Assembly (NCBI GenBank): GCA_043228905.1
Contig: JBHGNT010000010.1
Coordinates: 9,734,001 to 9,798,000, forward strand
Direction of reading: 5' to 3'
DNA length: 64,000 bases
From: Azolla caroliniana
Taxonomy: Eukaryota; Polypodiophyta
The notes beneath the pieces are model-generated. The model was not told where the DNA came from. It searched no databases and saw only the letters and a program-made list of their open reading frames with translations. Shown here one piece after another: positions 30,366-41,401 of this stretch (position 1 is its first letter; each line of letters starts with the position of its first letter). A program made the translations under genes and the position numbers.

Positions 30366-31879
30366 TTCTCATTGTTGCGCATGCGTCGTATTACACCGTA
30401 GCGCATGCTTCGTATTCCATCGTAGTGCATGCGTTGTATTACCCCGTAGTGCATGCTTCTTTTGCACCGTAGCGCGTGCTTCTTTTTTCGCCATAGCGCG
30501 TGCTTCTTTTTATGCCATAGCATGTGCTTCTTTTTGCGCCATATCGCATGCTCCGTATTACACACTTCTCCCTTCGTAGACCCGACCTTCGCGTTGTCGT
30601 GGTTTTGTTTACATCGGAATTTTGGACGGATCATCTTCCATCCGAACCGGCTTCCAACTTTAACTTCCTTGCTGCCACCTCCCGTCTCTCCGGTCTCACG
30701 TTGGTTCTCGGACACAACCACCGAAGTCTCTAGGATTAGTGCGCATGAACCCTCGGTATTATCATCCTCTGTCATTTCAACCATAGCCACCTTTTCAACT
30801 ATCTCTCCGTCGTATGCATCGGCTTCAGCCTTCGTTTTCTCTCCGCCATCTTCCGTCTCTTCGATCTCACGTTGCTTTTCGAACGCAACCACTGGAGTCT
30901 TTGGAATCAGTGGTGGGGAAGTCTCAATATGGCCATCCACCATTGATTCGTCCATAGCTACCTTCGATTCAATGTCATCTTTCGTGGCGACCTCCTCAAT
31001 CAAGTCCTCCTTGCTCTCTTTCACTGCATCAATTATGCTTACCCCTTTTTCACCCGATGTTTCGGACACTTGTACTCCAAAATCTTCTTCTACACTTGGG
31101 TTATCGGCCTTATCCTTCGCCGTCGTTCTTTTGCAAGACAAGAGGGTAGCTTGTTTTACACCCTTTTCCGTCGCACCATCATGTTGTATTTCGGCCTTCA
31201 TATCGGCTCGATCGTTTGTCTTCAATCGACCATCCTTCATTGGCCATGTCGTTGACAAGATTCTCATCTTCCTCTCATCATGTCTCCGGCATACCCTTTG
31301 GACTTCGGCCCAATCTTTGGTAAGACCATTTGCACCATCATCGTCTTCGAGGTCGATCCCGATGTCCATCCTTTCTTTTTGATCGATCGATTTTACGAAC
31401 ATTAGGACTTTATCCTCTCCCACCAATCTTTGTTCCCGCTTCGAGAGTCGAGCAAAACGATGCTCGAACTCTAGGAATACTTGTGTTGCACTCCGGTAGG
31501 TCTTCTCCGATACCACCCATTCGTCGAATTCTCGCCGATCTTGTCCCTTCGATCTCTTGAAATCATATGCCTCTCGTAAAGCTTCTTCAAAGGACTCCCA
31601 TGTCGGGTTTTGTTGCCCTATTTTGTGGATTCTCTCTTGTAACTCATCTGTGACTACTCGATTGAAGGATGTCACTTGCAATCCTTCCGGTATCCCACAT
31701 CGCATCATCTCGGCCTTGTATTCGCATAGATAGCGTGACACATCCTTTCCGTCGAATTCCCCATTTCTTTGCACAAGCCGTGCTACTGTCGATTTCATCT
31801 CCGACATTGTGTGTTGCTCTTCTTGCATCCGCTTAATCATCATCATCATCATATTCATCGCTTCTTGTTGATTCTCCAT
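30362..31879 (-). CDS. intact gag of G3 with a His/Lys-rich repeat tail
   Basis: 505 residues from the ATG at 31879 (the open frame begins seven codons earlier at a GTG). N-terminal Met-rich helix, then gag core (RLVQRNGEFDGKDVSRYL, CGIPEGLQVTSFNRV, FLEFEHRFARLSKREQRLVG, DKVLMFVKSIDQKERMDIGI). The middle is acidic (Glu/Asp about every third residue). The last ~60 residues are eight near-repeats of an 8-residue unit such as HALWRKKK and MHYGVIRR, from a 24-bp repeat at about 30375-30560. There is no CCHC finger, so this basic tail may take over nucleic-acid binding. Only intact gag of this family in the window; G2's copy has stops. Confidence 0.8.
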   Translation of the reverse strand: MENQQEAMNMMMMMIKRMQEEQHTMSEMKSTVARLVQRNGEFDGKDVSRYLCEYKAEMMRCGIPEGLQVTSFNRVVTDELQERIHKIGQQNPTWESFEEALREAYDFKRSKGQDRREFDEWVVSEKTYRSATQVFLEFEHRFARLSKREQRLVGEDKVLMFVKSIDQKERMDIGIDLEDDDGANGLTKDWAEVQRVCRRHDERKMRILSTTWPMKDGRLKTNDRADMKAEIQHDGATEKGVKQATLLSCKRTTAKDKADNPSVEEDFGVQVSETSGEKGVSIIDAVKESKEDLIEEVATKDDIESKVAMDESMVDGHIETSPPLIPKTPVVAFEKQREIEETEDGGEKTKAEADAYDGEIVEKVAMVEMTEDDNTEGSCALILETSVVVSENQRETGETGGGSKEVKVGSRFGWKMIRPKFRCKQNHDNAKVGSTKGEVCNTEHAIWRKKKHMLWHKKKHALWRKKKHALRCKRSMHYGVIQRMHYDGIRSMRYGVIRRMRNNEK

Positions 31880-31895
31880 CTCCTTACCACACCTC

Positions 31896-31917
31896 TTCAC
31901 GTCGGGTTCACCACTTG
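31896..31917 (-). promoter_or_regulatory. primer-binding-type site of G3
   Basis: Minus-strand TGGTGAACCCGACGTG just inside the LTR end, the same block as in G1 and G4. Confidence 0.65.
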
Positions 31918-32740
31918 TGTCTTGCCTTTCAGCGCCAGATCGTTTGCGTGAGTCAGGTGGGAACCACTGGGGTTATGGACTAGGAAGAGGAAGAATTTGA
32001 GGCGATTTTAATTATGTATAGATTATTAGAAGCTTGTGAATCCCACAAGTAGAGTTGTTTTAGTTTGTCTTAATCATAGTAATAAATTGAAATAGTTTAG
32101 AGTAGAAATAGAAAAGAGATCAAACCTTGTGAATCCCACAAGTATTACATTAATCAATATTTATGAAAGAATATGAATTTAGATTGAAAGAGATAGATTA
32201 TATAAAACTTCGTGAATCCCACGATTATATTAATTGGTGTTGTGGGAAATATATCCAATTTCCCAAATATTTTTCTCCCCCACCTATTACATTGTGCTCC
32301 CCATCCTTATGTAGTGATGAGGGAGTCTTAGGAATCCATGCTTTTTTTCCTCTAACTATAGACTCCATGCTTTTCCTATAGATAGACTATATGCTTTATC
32401 TAAAGTGATTATGCTTTTTCTAACTTGTGCGTTTTTTATCAACTATAGCGTTCATGCATGCTAGATGTGCATGCGTAGCTTTTTCTTTTAGCATGCGTTT
32501 TTCTTTTAACTAAAGTTTTATCCTATGTGAACTTACCTTTTTTATGTGGAACATCTACTTTTTAACACGAATGAAATGCTAGTGTAATGGTAAGACATTA
32601 TATTATTAACATGGAGGTGCAAGGTTTGAATCTTGCCCTATGCATGTTATATGTATTTTAATATTTTCTACTATTTATTCATATTTATTAAATCGGTACT
32701 TTATAAGTTTTTCACGTAGTGTACGAAATACACTACGACA
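31918..32740 (-). repeat. 5' LTR of G3
   Basis: 823 bp with ends TGTCGTAGTG..GGCAAGACA. Homologous to 29048-29879. The antisense tRNA-like block lies at about 32575-32645. Confidence 0.85.
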
Positions 32741-33462
32741 ACGGAAGGGGGCCGAGTCGGTTGAAACCGATCGACCAAGTCTAATTCGGTCAAATGCGAA
32801 TCCGGTCGGAAGCCGGGAGCCCATCGGACGAGACCAATACCAAAGGAAGCTAATCCGACTGAATTGGAGGTCAAAGAGATCGAGGCCGGTGAATACGAGG
32901 GAGAGGCCAAGCAAGAGCACTACCATGGACAACAAGGGCCAAGTGGGCAAGTGGATTTGAAGGGTGTTATCGAGGATGACATCTCAACAAAGGAGGGCTC
33001 TAACATGAAGATTGTCAACCCTAAAGGAAGATTGTATGATGAAGGTGGACGAAGTAGGAAGCATGATAACATGCACTTGAAGGGTCTACATGGGATAGTC
33101 AACGTTGGTATTCGGAGAAAGACTTGGTGAGGAAGGCATGAAACCAGAATAAATGATGGGTCAAAGTGCCTTGACCAAGGAGACAGTCGGGACAAAGGTG
33201 GCACATGCACGAGACATGAAGGGTTAAGCTCAAAAAGAGCACAAGGAGCCATGAGAACCGGTCATGGCAATGCAAAGAGTGAACGAAGAATATGGTGGAT
33301 CTGATGGTGACAATGGTTCGGTTGGAAAAAATCGATATGCTCAAAATGGAGAGACAAAGTCGACATAGCGAGAGAAACAGAGGATGCTATGGATGAAGGA
33401 GAGTAACAAGCATCGGCAACTTCGGCACATACCGGACGATGTGCGGGTTCGGAGGGGGCGAA
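32741..33462 (+). other. G2 internal region downstream of gag, no pol
   Basis: Collinear with the region between gag and 3' LTR of G3. Contains translated remnants of the small Trp/Lys-rich frame and ends in the polypurine tract. No protease, RT or integrase motif was found. Confidence 0.65.
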
Positions 33463-34308
33463 TGTCATAGTGTATTTTGTACACTATGTGAAAAACATAT
33501 GGAGTACCCGAGTCAATCAATATAAGGAAATAGATGAAAATATTAAAATATATATTTCATGCATAGGGCAAGATTCAAACCTAATACCTCCATATTAATA
33601 ATTTGGAGCCTCAGCATTACATTAACACACCAAAAGTGTTAAAAAAATAGATGTCCCACATACAAACATAACTTCACACATATTTTCTAGGAAAAAGCTT
33701 TAGTTAGAAGAAAAACGCATGATAGAAAAACGCTCCACATGCACATCTAGTGTGCATAAACACTATAGTCGATAAAAAATGCATGAGGTTAGAAAAAGCA
33801 TGTTAGAGAAAGCATATAGTCTCTAGATAGAGAAAGCATGGAGTTCATAGTTCGAGAAAAAGAATGGATTGCTAAGACTCTCTCATCACTATATAAGGAT
33901 GGGAGTAAATTGTAATGGGGAGAGAAAATTATGGATAAAAAATCATTAGGGTTCAAAAATAATGATTAATAAAATAAACTATGCTTGTGGGATTCACAAG
34001 TTTTCTATATCTTTCTCTTCCAATCTATTCTAATTTATTAGTAGGGTTTTAAATATTAATAAATTAAATAAACTATACTCATGGGATTCACGAGGTTTCT
34101 ATATCCTTCTCTTTCAATCTAAATTCATATTCTTATCTAAATATTGATTAATAAAATACATTATACTTGTGGGATTCAGAAGTTTCTATCTCTCTTTCTT
34201 ATAACATATTCATAACTAGACTCGTCTCAAATTCTTCCTCCTCCTAGTCCAAAACCCTAGCAGTTGCCACCCGACTCACGCAACGATCCGGCGCTAAAAG
34301 GCACTACA
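33463..34308 (+). repeat. 3' LTR of G2
   Basis: 846 bp, TGTCATAGTGTATTTTG..GGCACTACA. TATATAAG near 33892. The antisense tRNA-like block is at about 33560-33625, decayed. Confidence 0.8.
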
Positions 34309-34454
34309 GCGTACACCACACTTTTTTTCCATTTGCATGCTCTAGTTTTCCCTCTTGCACCTGATGTTAGCAAAAAGGTAATCACAATGTCTACCATCAC
34401 ATTTATTTATCTAAACTTGCTAGTTGTAACTCTATGATTCAAGAATGAAGTTTT

Positions 34455-34720
34455 AAATGTATGAACCTTTCAAAGATTGACAATTGGATTGCCAAGGAAA
34501 CGTCCCTCATTCCCATTTTGATTTTGTAGGCCTCCAGGTATCGAGTCATATCTTTCCCATCAAAGCGACCATTTGCATCCACCATATTTTTAATGGCCTT
34601 GTCAAGGCCTATGGTTCGTCATCATGGTCTTTACTCAAACCAAATTGTTTCTCGAATCACTAGCACTCGATTCACCAGCCCTCCTCCCTTGCCACTCTTT
34701 CACGTTAGGTTGACCAAATT
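34455..34720 (-). pseudogene. gag fragment of a related element (G6)
   Basis: Minus-strand primer-type block TTGGTCAACCTAACGTG near 34700-34716, followed by decayed gag: NGRFDGKDMTRYLEAYKIKM, then MRDVSLAIQLSIFER. Same family pattern as G1-G4, but only the N-terminal gag part survives. Confidence 0.6.
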
Positions 34721-35329
34721 TATGTCATAAAGCTACGTGAGTGCTTATGAAATCTAAGAAGGACCACCAGGCATTTGAATTAGAGAGGATGGGTTGACTT
34801 GATTATTTTAAGTTCAACATACAAGGACGTCAATGTCCAGACTAGTTTAAGGTAAGTGTGTTTTAAATTGTACATTGATTGTGAGTAGATATCTATCGAT
34901 GGGATAGGTAGATCTCTAACTTTTAATCTTAGTATTTATTTTAATTTATTTTATTCATTATTTATTTATTTTTATTATCTTATTTAAATTAAGAAGTTAT
35001 TATTATTTGATTTTATATTATTTATCTATATACTTATGTATTTCAATGTTGTTATTAAACTCTTATAATTATTTTAGGTTTATTTTCTTATTTATTTTGC
35101 GATTATTATTATTATTATTTAACATTATAATTAATTATTTTTCATATTTCCTTCCTATTATTATTAATATTGATGTATTTTTACTATTTTTATATTTTCT
35201 ATTTAATTATTTCCTAATTTTTTATTTTATATATTTATATATCCAAACCTTCGTCCTTATTTGTAAGTCTTGGCTTGACCGCAGTTCCTCTGTAGAATGG
35301 CTTTGGTTTTCTGTTGTCATTAAAGTGTA
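34721..35329. other. very AT-rich interval, no gene seen
   Basis: TTATT/TTTAT-rich low-complexity DNA. The ORF at 35007-35330 is a composition artefact (Leu/Phe/Ile only). Confidence 0.5.
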
Positions 35330-35745
35330 AGAGATCATTAACACATTTTACCAAATATTGCTTTACTTTGGAGGTTATAGATTATGTAAATTCAACAGGT
35401 AGAATAATGGAAAATGTCCATCTTGCTATAGAGTATATGCATCATAATGATGATGGCTTATGGCTCTTGAATATCCCCAACATATACCACTTATTTGAAA
35501 ATGATTCTTGGATTTAACTTGTTGCATATGATTGGTACATGAGCGTTTTTTACGTGGTGATTGACTAGATGGTCGGCCTTCAAATGAATAGCAATTTACC
35601 TGTTTAAATCCCAAATTATATACCTACAACATCGAGTTATTTGAAACATGTAATATGTTGCAATTTGAGAACAGTCCGTCAAAAAAAGACACAAAATAGT
35701 CGATTCACAGAAAGTGGTGTCACATGTGTAAAGGATTTTCAAAAA
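35330..35745 (+). pseudogene. unrecognised protein-coding relic
   Basis: One plus frame (that of 35314-35517) reads as convincing protein across three stops: VIDYVNSTGRIMENVHLAIE, LWLLNIPNIYHLFENDSWI, LVAYDWYMSVFYVVID, MVGLQMNSNLPV, TTSSYLKHVICCNLRTVRQK, SGVTCVKDFQK. The preserved frame and composition mark it as a decayed gene or transposon ORF; the family is unknown to me. Confidence 0.4.
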
Positions 35746-36242
35746 TGACCCAAAAATGTATTTATTTTTAGCATGTCCAACATTGTAGGTCTTTACAAAA
35801 ACACTTAAATAATAGACATGCCAAACTTACAAAAGAATGTACAAAATGACTACCACCTATATTTATACATATTCGATAATTAACATTTTGATGTACAATG
35901 CAATATTTACCGTTCATGTATTAGCACTATTGCTTTCCAACACTATGCCATCATTTTCAGACCCATCCGATGAACTAGAAGAGTTTTGTCAGGTCTCATC
36001 CTCATCATCACTACAACCAATACATTGTCTTCATCCAATTGCAATCCAACCTCACTGTGGTTATGAGACATGCTTCTTGTTTGTCTTTGTGTCGTGGCTA
36101 GAGCCACGTTTGGGATCTGTTGGCATAAACGACCAACTCCATCCACATTGTATCCTACGTGTGAACACGTTCTCAGGTTAGGGCTTGAATATATAAGCCC
36201 GACCCTAACATTTACACATAGATGAGAGTTGCAGTTGGTCTT
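35746..36242. other. interval with nothing identified
   Basis: Short open frames on both strands (for example 35943-36146 minus) lack recognisable motifs. Confidence 0.4.
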
Positions 36243-36575
36243 TCATTCGTTGTATTTTTGCTTCTGCCACCTCTGTCCTCTTATTGGCACTTTCGAGTAC
36301 AAGTCTTTTTTTTCTTTTAACTGCTCTTGCAATCCTCTATTAAGTACTTGTACATCCTCCAATCCGCGCGTTTCAAGACTTTCCTTCGCTTCCTTTAGTT
36401 TAGACTCCACATTTCGTAATCTAGCTGACAATTCTTCGTTGGTCTGCTTGACGACCGACCACTCTATGTGCATTTGGTCGGACGCGTTTGTTGCTTGTTT
36501 ACAGACTTCAGCGATCTCTTTCGCTTCCTGAGTGGTTTTAACCAATTCTTGATGAACTTTGACTAGAGTTGTATT
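36243..36575 (-). pseudogene. coiled-coil protein fragment
   Basis: Minus-strand frame of about 110 residues rich in Glu/Lys/Gln with heptad spacing (NEELSARLRNVESKLKEAKE, then VQVLNRGLQEQLKEKKDLY). Similar in kind, though not obviously in sequence, to the coiled-coil gag region at 44490-45225. May be a gag relic. Confidence 0.35.
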
Positions 36576-36879
36576 GAGTCAATCATATAGTAGAAATATG
36601 TTTGCATTTACTCTATGTCTATGTCGTAACGGTTTTGTCTTAAACTGTGTATAACCAATCAGTTGTGGTTGGCTTGGATCTTGTTTGAACAGATACTACA
36701 ACTTGATCCGATAGCGTTCTAGGTGAGCTCACCTCATCATGTAGGTGTATGCTATGTACACTACTGTGTGTGACTTGTCAACGTTTCCCATCCTCCCCCG
36801 TCATGTATGCTATGTACACTACGGCTTGAGCAGGGTACCGAAGGAGAGAGTACCTAAACCCCATGTTATTTAGGGCGGT

Positions 36880-37345
36880 AACACTTCAGAGTCGAAAACT
36901 CTTTAGAATCTAAAGCTCATCAAAGTCGAAAGCTCTTTGGTGTTATTTAAAGCTCTTCAGACTTGAAAGGAAGGTGCTTCAGACTGGAAAGCAAGGTTCT
37001 TCAGAGTCAAAGGCTCACTAGATTCGAAAACCCTCTAGAGTCAAAACCTCTCTAGAGTCGAAAGATCCCTAGAGTTGAACATTCTCTAGACTTGAAACCT
37101 CTCCAATGTCGAAAGATCCCTAAATTGGAAGGTTCCCTAGAGTCAAAACCTCTCTATAGTCAAAAAAGCACTAGAGGCGAAGGTTCTCTAGAGTCACAAC
37201 CTCTCCACAACCTTCAACTATAGGGACAACCAAAAGATTCCTATAGTTCAAGGTTCTCTGAAGTGGGACACTCTTTAGAGTCGAAGGCTCCCCAAAGTCA
37301 AAAGCTCTCGAGAGTCGAACACTCTTTAGAGTTGAAAGCTCCCTC
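36880..37345. repeat. ~19-20-bp minisatellite
   Basis: About 24 degenerate units of AGAGTCGAAAGCTCTCTAG type (GAGTCAAAACCTCTCTAGA, GAGTCGAAAGATCCCTAGA and so on). Confidence 0.8.
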
Positions 37346-38550
37346 ATATGGGGGTTTGACATTTTACTCTCCTTCCCCCATTTGCCCTTGCGAGTAGATC
37401 CTTGATTAATGTACGAGATTAAGCTTGAAACAAGAGATTAACATAACAACATAATATTAAAGATGGGTTACAAAATCTTAAGTCGAAGGCAGCCTATTTT
37501 TAGGCCAAAAATGTTAGATTCAGAAGGAAGATCCCTTTATAAGATAGGGCGTACAATGGTTTGAGGTGAATGATTACAATGGTGGAAACAACCGTTAACC
37601 GCTAGAATAAGTAACAAAGAAAAAAATAGGATGGGGACGGTTGAAGTTTCCGATGCGAGGATCATACTAGTTTTTCCAAATCAAGAATTGGACCTACAAG
37701 CATACATCTATTTGTTAAATCGTGTAAGACCGAATAACATAGTGCTTGGTTCCATTCACTCATTGTTCATCATGCCATTACATAGGCATACAAGAAACGC
37801 AATGAAATTATTGGTTCATCAATAATAATTTTCATGAAGAAGTTAGAAGCAAAAGAAGATTAGCAATCAATAGGAATTTAACCCACAACACCTTGTCTTG
37901 TGGAACCTAGCCCACAAACATAGCAGCATTCACACTTCCCAGGACAAGGGAAACCTGCAAGTGTTTGAATCGACTTGAGGAATTCAAAGGGGAGCACACA
38001 AGGATTGAGCATGTGAAGAGGTCCTAACTAAAGAAGGCATGAGAATTCAACACCCAACTCAAGTCATGTTAAGAGCGAATGGGAACATGGCTCAGAAGAG
38101 TCAATTGCTCAAGTCATTTGGTGTTAACCACATGAACATAACCCTTGAAAACCTGACCTCAGGACATGGGAACCTAATCGAATCAAACCCACTCACCCCA
38201 GTTTACATCTAGCCGAAGAGAGTGTAAAGGGGAGTGCTTGTTTGTGTAGAATGCAGAACCTACAGACTTCGGCCATGTGACATTCAAGCCCTCTCTTCTA
38301 CCATGTTGAACCTTAGCTACATGGAGCCTTCGAGGCGTTCATCATTGTCTTCAGCTTTACCTTCAAGAATTCCATGCTCGAGCTTTACCTCATCCTCAAA
38401 CCTCGACTCAGATCTTACAAACCTCGAGTCCCCAACTCTCAACCTGAGGTTTGGGATCCAAGCCAAGCATTCACACTATGACTTTCTTTCATAAATACAA
38501 ACATTCTACCTTTCAATCCTCAAATCGAAGCATGGGATGCAACCCAAGCC
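37346..38550. other. interval with nothing identified
   Basis: Neither strand shows a recognised protein, repeat or RNA gene. The 64-codon frame at 37631-37825 has no known motif. Confidence 0.4.
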
Positions 38551-38697
38551 TTACCCTTCCTCACCAAAATTGCATTTGTATGCCTACACATAAGACACTT
38601 AACACATACAAACTTTCCACCATTTTACCCTTCCTCACCAAATCTGCATCTGTATGCCTACACATAAGACACTTAACACATACAAACTTTCCACTAT
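38551..38697. repeat. 74-bp tandem duplication
   Basis: TTACCCTTCCTCACCAAA.. at 38551-38624 is repeated at 38625-38697 with a few substitutions. Confidence 0.85.
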
Positions 38698-38709
38698 TAA
38701 CCTTTTAAA

Positions 38710-38733
38710 TATGTGTGTGTGTGTGTGTGTGTA
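38710..38733. repeat. (TG)n microsatellite
   Basis: About eleven TG units. Confidence 0.9.
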
Positions 38734-38739
38734 TGTCTA

Positions 38740-40330
38740 TACACAGACACACACTCACTCATCTAGCATGCTCATTTAAATACTTACTCAAAGACCTACA
38801 TGTATATTTAAACATAAGAGTTACACTTAACTTTTACACATATTTTAATACATGCATATCCATATACTCACATACATTTCCATAAACACACATTACACAT
38901 ATCCCAACGACATTGGCATACTCATAATATGCGCGGGTTTGAATTCCAGCTCTGGCTAAATTATCATCCGAGAATTCCAAAACTTGACAAAGAGATATAT
39001 ATTTTTGCTCTAGTATACCAAAGTAATTCTCATTTACCTAGATCATGGAAAGGGCATGTTTTCAACTTATGTATTGATTCAAACATTAATGCAATTATGA
39101 TTTCTACATATTACATTAAATTTGAGGGGAAATAAAATGAAGAGCAACTCCATTTTTGCAATAATTAATCATTTTACATAAGGTAAGGGAGATTAAGGTA
39201 AAGGATGATACGGTGGAGAAATCGTTGAGTTTCAGCATTGTAAATCCACTAATGACAACATTCTCCTTCCTCATCATAGGCTTCCCCTGCACTCTTGTGA
39301 TTTGCTATCTCATGATAATCTATATATCGTTAAAACCTCAATGATTGACTCCCAAATTTTTGTGAACCAAAAAACAATGAGCTCTCTTGTTCATTAAATA
39401 GCATTGTGGATCTCTCTTGTTTGCTAGTGCTGCCTACACAAGTGACATGAGTTATGTCCATAAAAGATTCAATGATAATTGTTGGTGCCATAAATAATGT
39501 TAGACTCGGTCATGGGCGTATCTTATCGTGGAGTATTTACTATATGTGTATCACAAAAGAAAATGACTCTCTAGTAATAATGATAACATATGTATCTCAT
39601 CAAGTATTTATATTTTTTTATTAATTGACTTGAGACAATAAATTAAGAAATGTGATAAGAGTTATTACTGTAACTAGAAAATGTTAAGGTCTGCTATACC
39701 GGTATAATATATTGATTGCCAAAAAATGATCTAAAGTTAAACTATAATTTCTTTTCGTGGGGGTCTTTATGATTTTTGTCTCTTTCTTTGATTGTTTGGA
39801 AGACTTGTTGTGCTTAATTAACTTTTCTCACCTTTCATCCCTGTGGGATCCCATATTTTCCATACTCAACGGAGGTGGCAACTCAAATTGTGACAAAAGC
39901 GCATATTAACAAACAAAAAGCTAGCATAAGATCGAGTCAATGCAACATGTTTTTTTTATTATGTCTCCATTTCGTGACTGGTGGTATAACTATATTATGG
40001 TATACTCCCTTTTATGTACGTATTAAAGGTGGTAGATTGGCAAGTGCTAGTAGAGAACCAACAAGAGAGAGAGCGAGCGATTTAGTTAGGTAGTCGGGGG
40101 CGAGCAAAAGTTAATATGCCAACCAAAAGTTTGGAATGATGGACTCAAATTGCAAAAAGAAGAAGATGGGGGGCATAGGACTGAAGTCAACGCCACATGC
40201 ATACATATGATTGATTATGGTTGACCGAAGTCTGGACTGGTATTGACCAGCTTGCCACTTGATCATTGACTAGTGACCAGAGGAGACTTCCTCTGTCTGT
40301 CTGTCTTCTCTGTTTCTCTTGTCTCTCTGC
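38740..40330. other. AT-rich interval with no gene identified
   Basis: No coding, repeat or RNA feature recognised. The right end borders the candidate gene and could hold its promoter (TATATGTATAATG near 40331-40350). Confidence 0.4.
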
Positions 40331-40461
40331 ATATATGTATAATGTATATGTATAAGAGGAGTGGAATAGAGCACACACAGAAACAGAAACAGAAACAGAA
40401 ACAGAGACACAGAGACAGACAGACGTGGCTCTGCTTCATCCCTTCCCCTTCAAAACCAGCC

Positions 40462-41401
40462 ATGGCAGCAGACTCTCTATCTCCATCTCCATCTCCTTCC
40501 TTCCTAATCAGATCCATCCTCCTCCTCCTCTTTCTCCTGCTGCTGCGGCTTCCTTCTCCATCGCTCTGCCAGTCACCATCCCCATCTCTTACCTTTGACG
40601 ACGACTTTACCTCCTCCTCCTTCTCTTCCTCCCCTCCTCCATCATATGATTCTGAGAGCTCAGGACCTAGCGATTCAGGAGATGAGTTCACATCCCCTTC
40701 AGCCCCTGCTCCATTTGATTCTGAAACCACTGATTATGCACCCACTTCTTCCTATGATTCCGAAACCGGATTCCAATTATTCTACCCCCATGGAAGACCC
40801 CCAATTTCTTCCTCCTCCTGCCATGGCTCCTTCTCCCACTTCACCATCTGCGTCTGCACCATCTGCTCCTGCTCCTTCCCATGTACCTTCCTCATCTAAT
40901 TCCACCGCATCCTCTCGTTCATCCGGCCCCACAGTTAATGTGAAGATCAGCATCTCCATCGGATCAATCGCCGGTGGTTCCTCTGTCATTGCCATCATCA
41001 TCTTCGTGATCAAGATGATCAGAAAACGCAAAAAACAGTCGAATTGTGAGGGAAAACCCCCGTCTTACCATAACAAGTAAGTTTCTTGCAGTTGAAATGA
41101 CATCCTCACCTACATTTGTATTGAGCCTCCCCTCCCCTCCCCTCCCCCCCCCCCCCCCCCCACCCTTTCAATGGTGATACAGAAAAAGGCTTGTCCATGC
41201 TTCTTCTTTCGTTTCTTACTTTCTAACCCTAGCTCACTCATGGTTGGCAGTGGTGGTGGTGGCGGCGGCGGCGGTGGCGGTGGTGGCGGTGGCGGCGGCG
41301 GCAGCGGTGGTGGTGGCGGCGGCAGCGGTAGTGGTGGCGGCGGCGGCGGCGGTGCTTCTACTTCAAATGTAGACTTCTCACTTTGTCCGTCCACTACATA
41401 A
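40462..41401 (+). CDS. candidate native gene: secreted/membrane Ser-Pro-rich protein, one frameshift, one putative intron
   Basis: The ATG at 40462 begins a signal-anchor-like sequence (FLIRSILLLLFLLLLRL, then a Cys) followed by a Ser/Pro/Asp-rich extracellular segment with repeats of YDSES/SYDSET/FDSET. In the C run at 40785-40789 the frame changes by one base, which one extra C would explain; then SPTSPSASAPSAPAPSHVPS, a membrane span (SIGSIAGGSSVIAIIIFVIK) and a basic stop-transfer RKRKK. At 41077 a consensus donor (CAA|GTAAGT) comes just before the stop, and an acceptor (TTGGCAG) at 41244-41250 joins in phase to a poly-Gly exon ending GASTSNVDFSLCPSTT at 41401. Arabinogalactan- or PERK-like wall/membrane protein is possible; there is no kinase domain. 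Single-gene island with balanced codon use among transposons. Alternatively the protein ends at 41080. Confidence 0.45.
41077..41250 (+). other. putative intron of the Ser/Pro-rich gene
   Basis: GTAAGT..GGCAG, 174 bases, containing an 18-base C run (41144-41161) preceded by CCCCT repeats. Reading frames on both sides agree (AA|T GGT). Inferred only from splice-site consensus and phase. Confidence 0.35.
41251..41354 (+). repeat. GGN trinucleotide repeat
   Basis: Uninterrupted GGT/GGC codons with three AGC/AGT, encoding poly-glycine if in the gene's frame. Confidence 0.85.

Larger units (their letters stand above)
29048..32740 (-). mobile_element. gag-only LTR element G3, nested in G2 in reverse
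   Basis: 3.7 kb: 5' LTR 31918-32740, primer-type site, intact gag 30362-31879, a short overlapping frame, polypurine tract, 3' LTR 29048-29879, all on the minus strand. The flanks share ACGG (29044-29047 and 32741-32744), consistent with a target duplication. No pol domains anywhere, so it must depend on enzymes supplied in trans, for example by a gag-pol relative like G4. Confidence 0.85.
27031..34308 (+). mobile_element. gag-only LTR element G2, split by a reverse copy (G3)
   Basis: A non-autonomous LTR element of the TR-GAG kind: 5' LTR truncated at about 27031, ending 27566; gag pseudogene; no protease, RT or integrase; polypurine tract before the 3' LTR at 33463-34308. G3 (29048-32740), the same family in opposite orientation, sits inside the internal region. 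Joining 29047 to 32741 restores a continuous internal region. Confidence 0.75.

Noticed and set aside
35007-35330. 107-residue hydrophobic ORF
   Set aside because: Arises from TTA/TTT-rich DNA and has only Leu/Phe/Ile/Tyr; not a credible membrane protein.
40263-40730. 155-residue acidic minus-strand ORF
   Set aside because: It is opposite the Ser/Pro-rich exon, whose plus strand has a signal sequence and membrane span; the minus frame is low-complexity Glu/Gly/Ser.
41110-41394. Poly-proline ORF on the minus strand
   Set aside because: It is the complement of the GGN repeat and C run; composition artefact.
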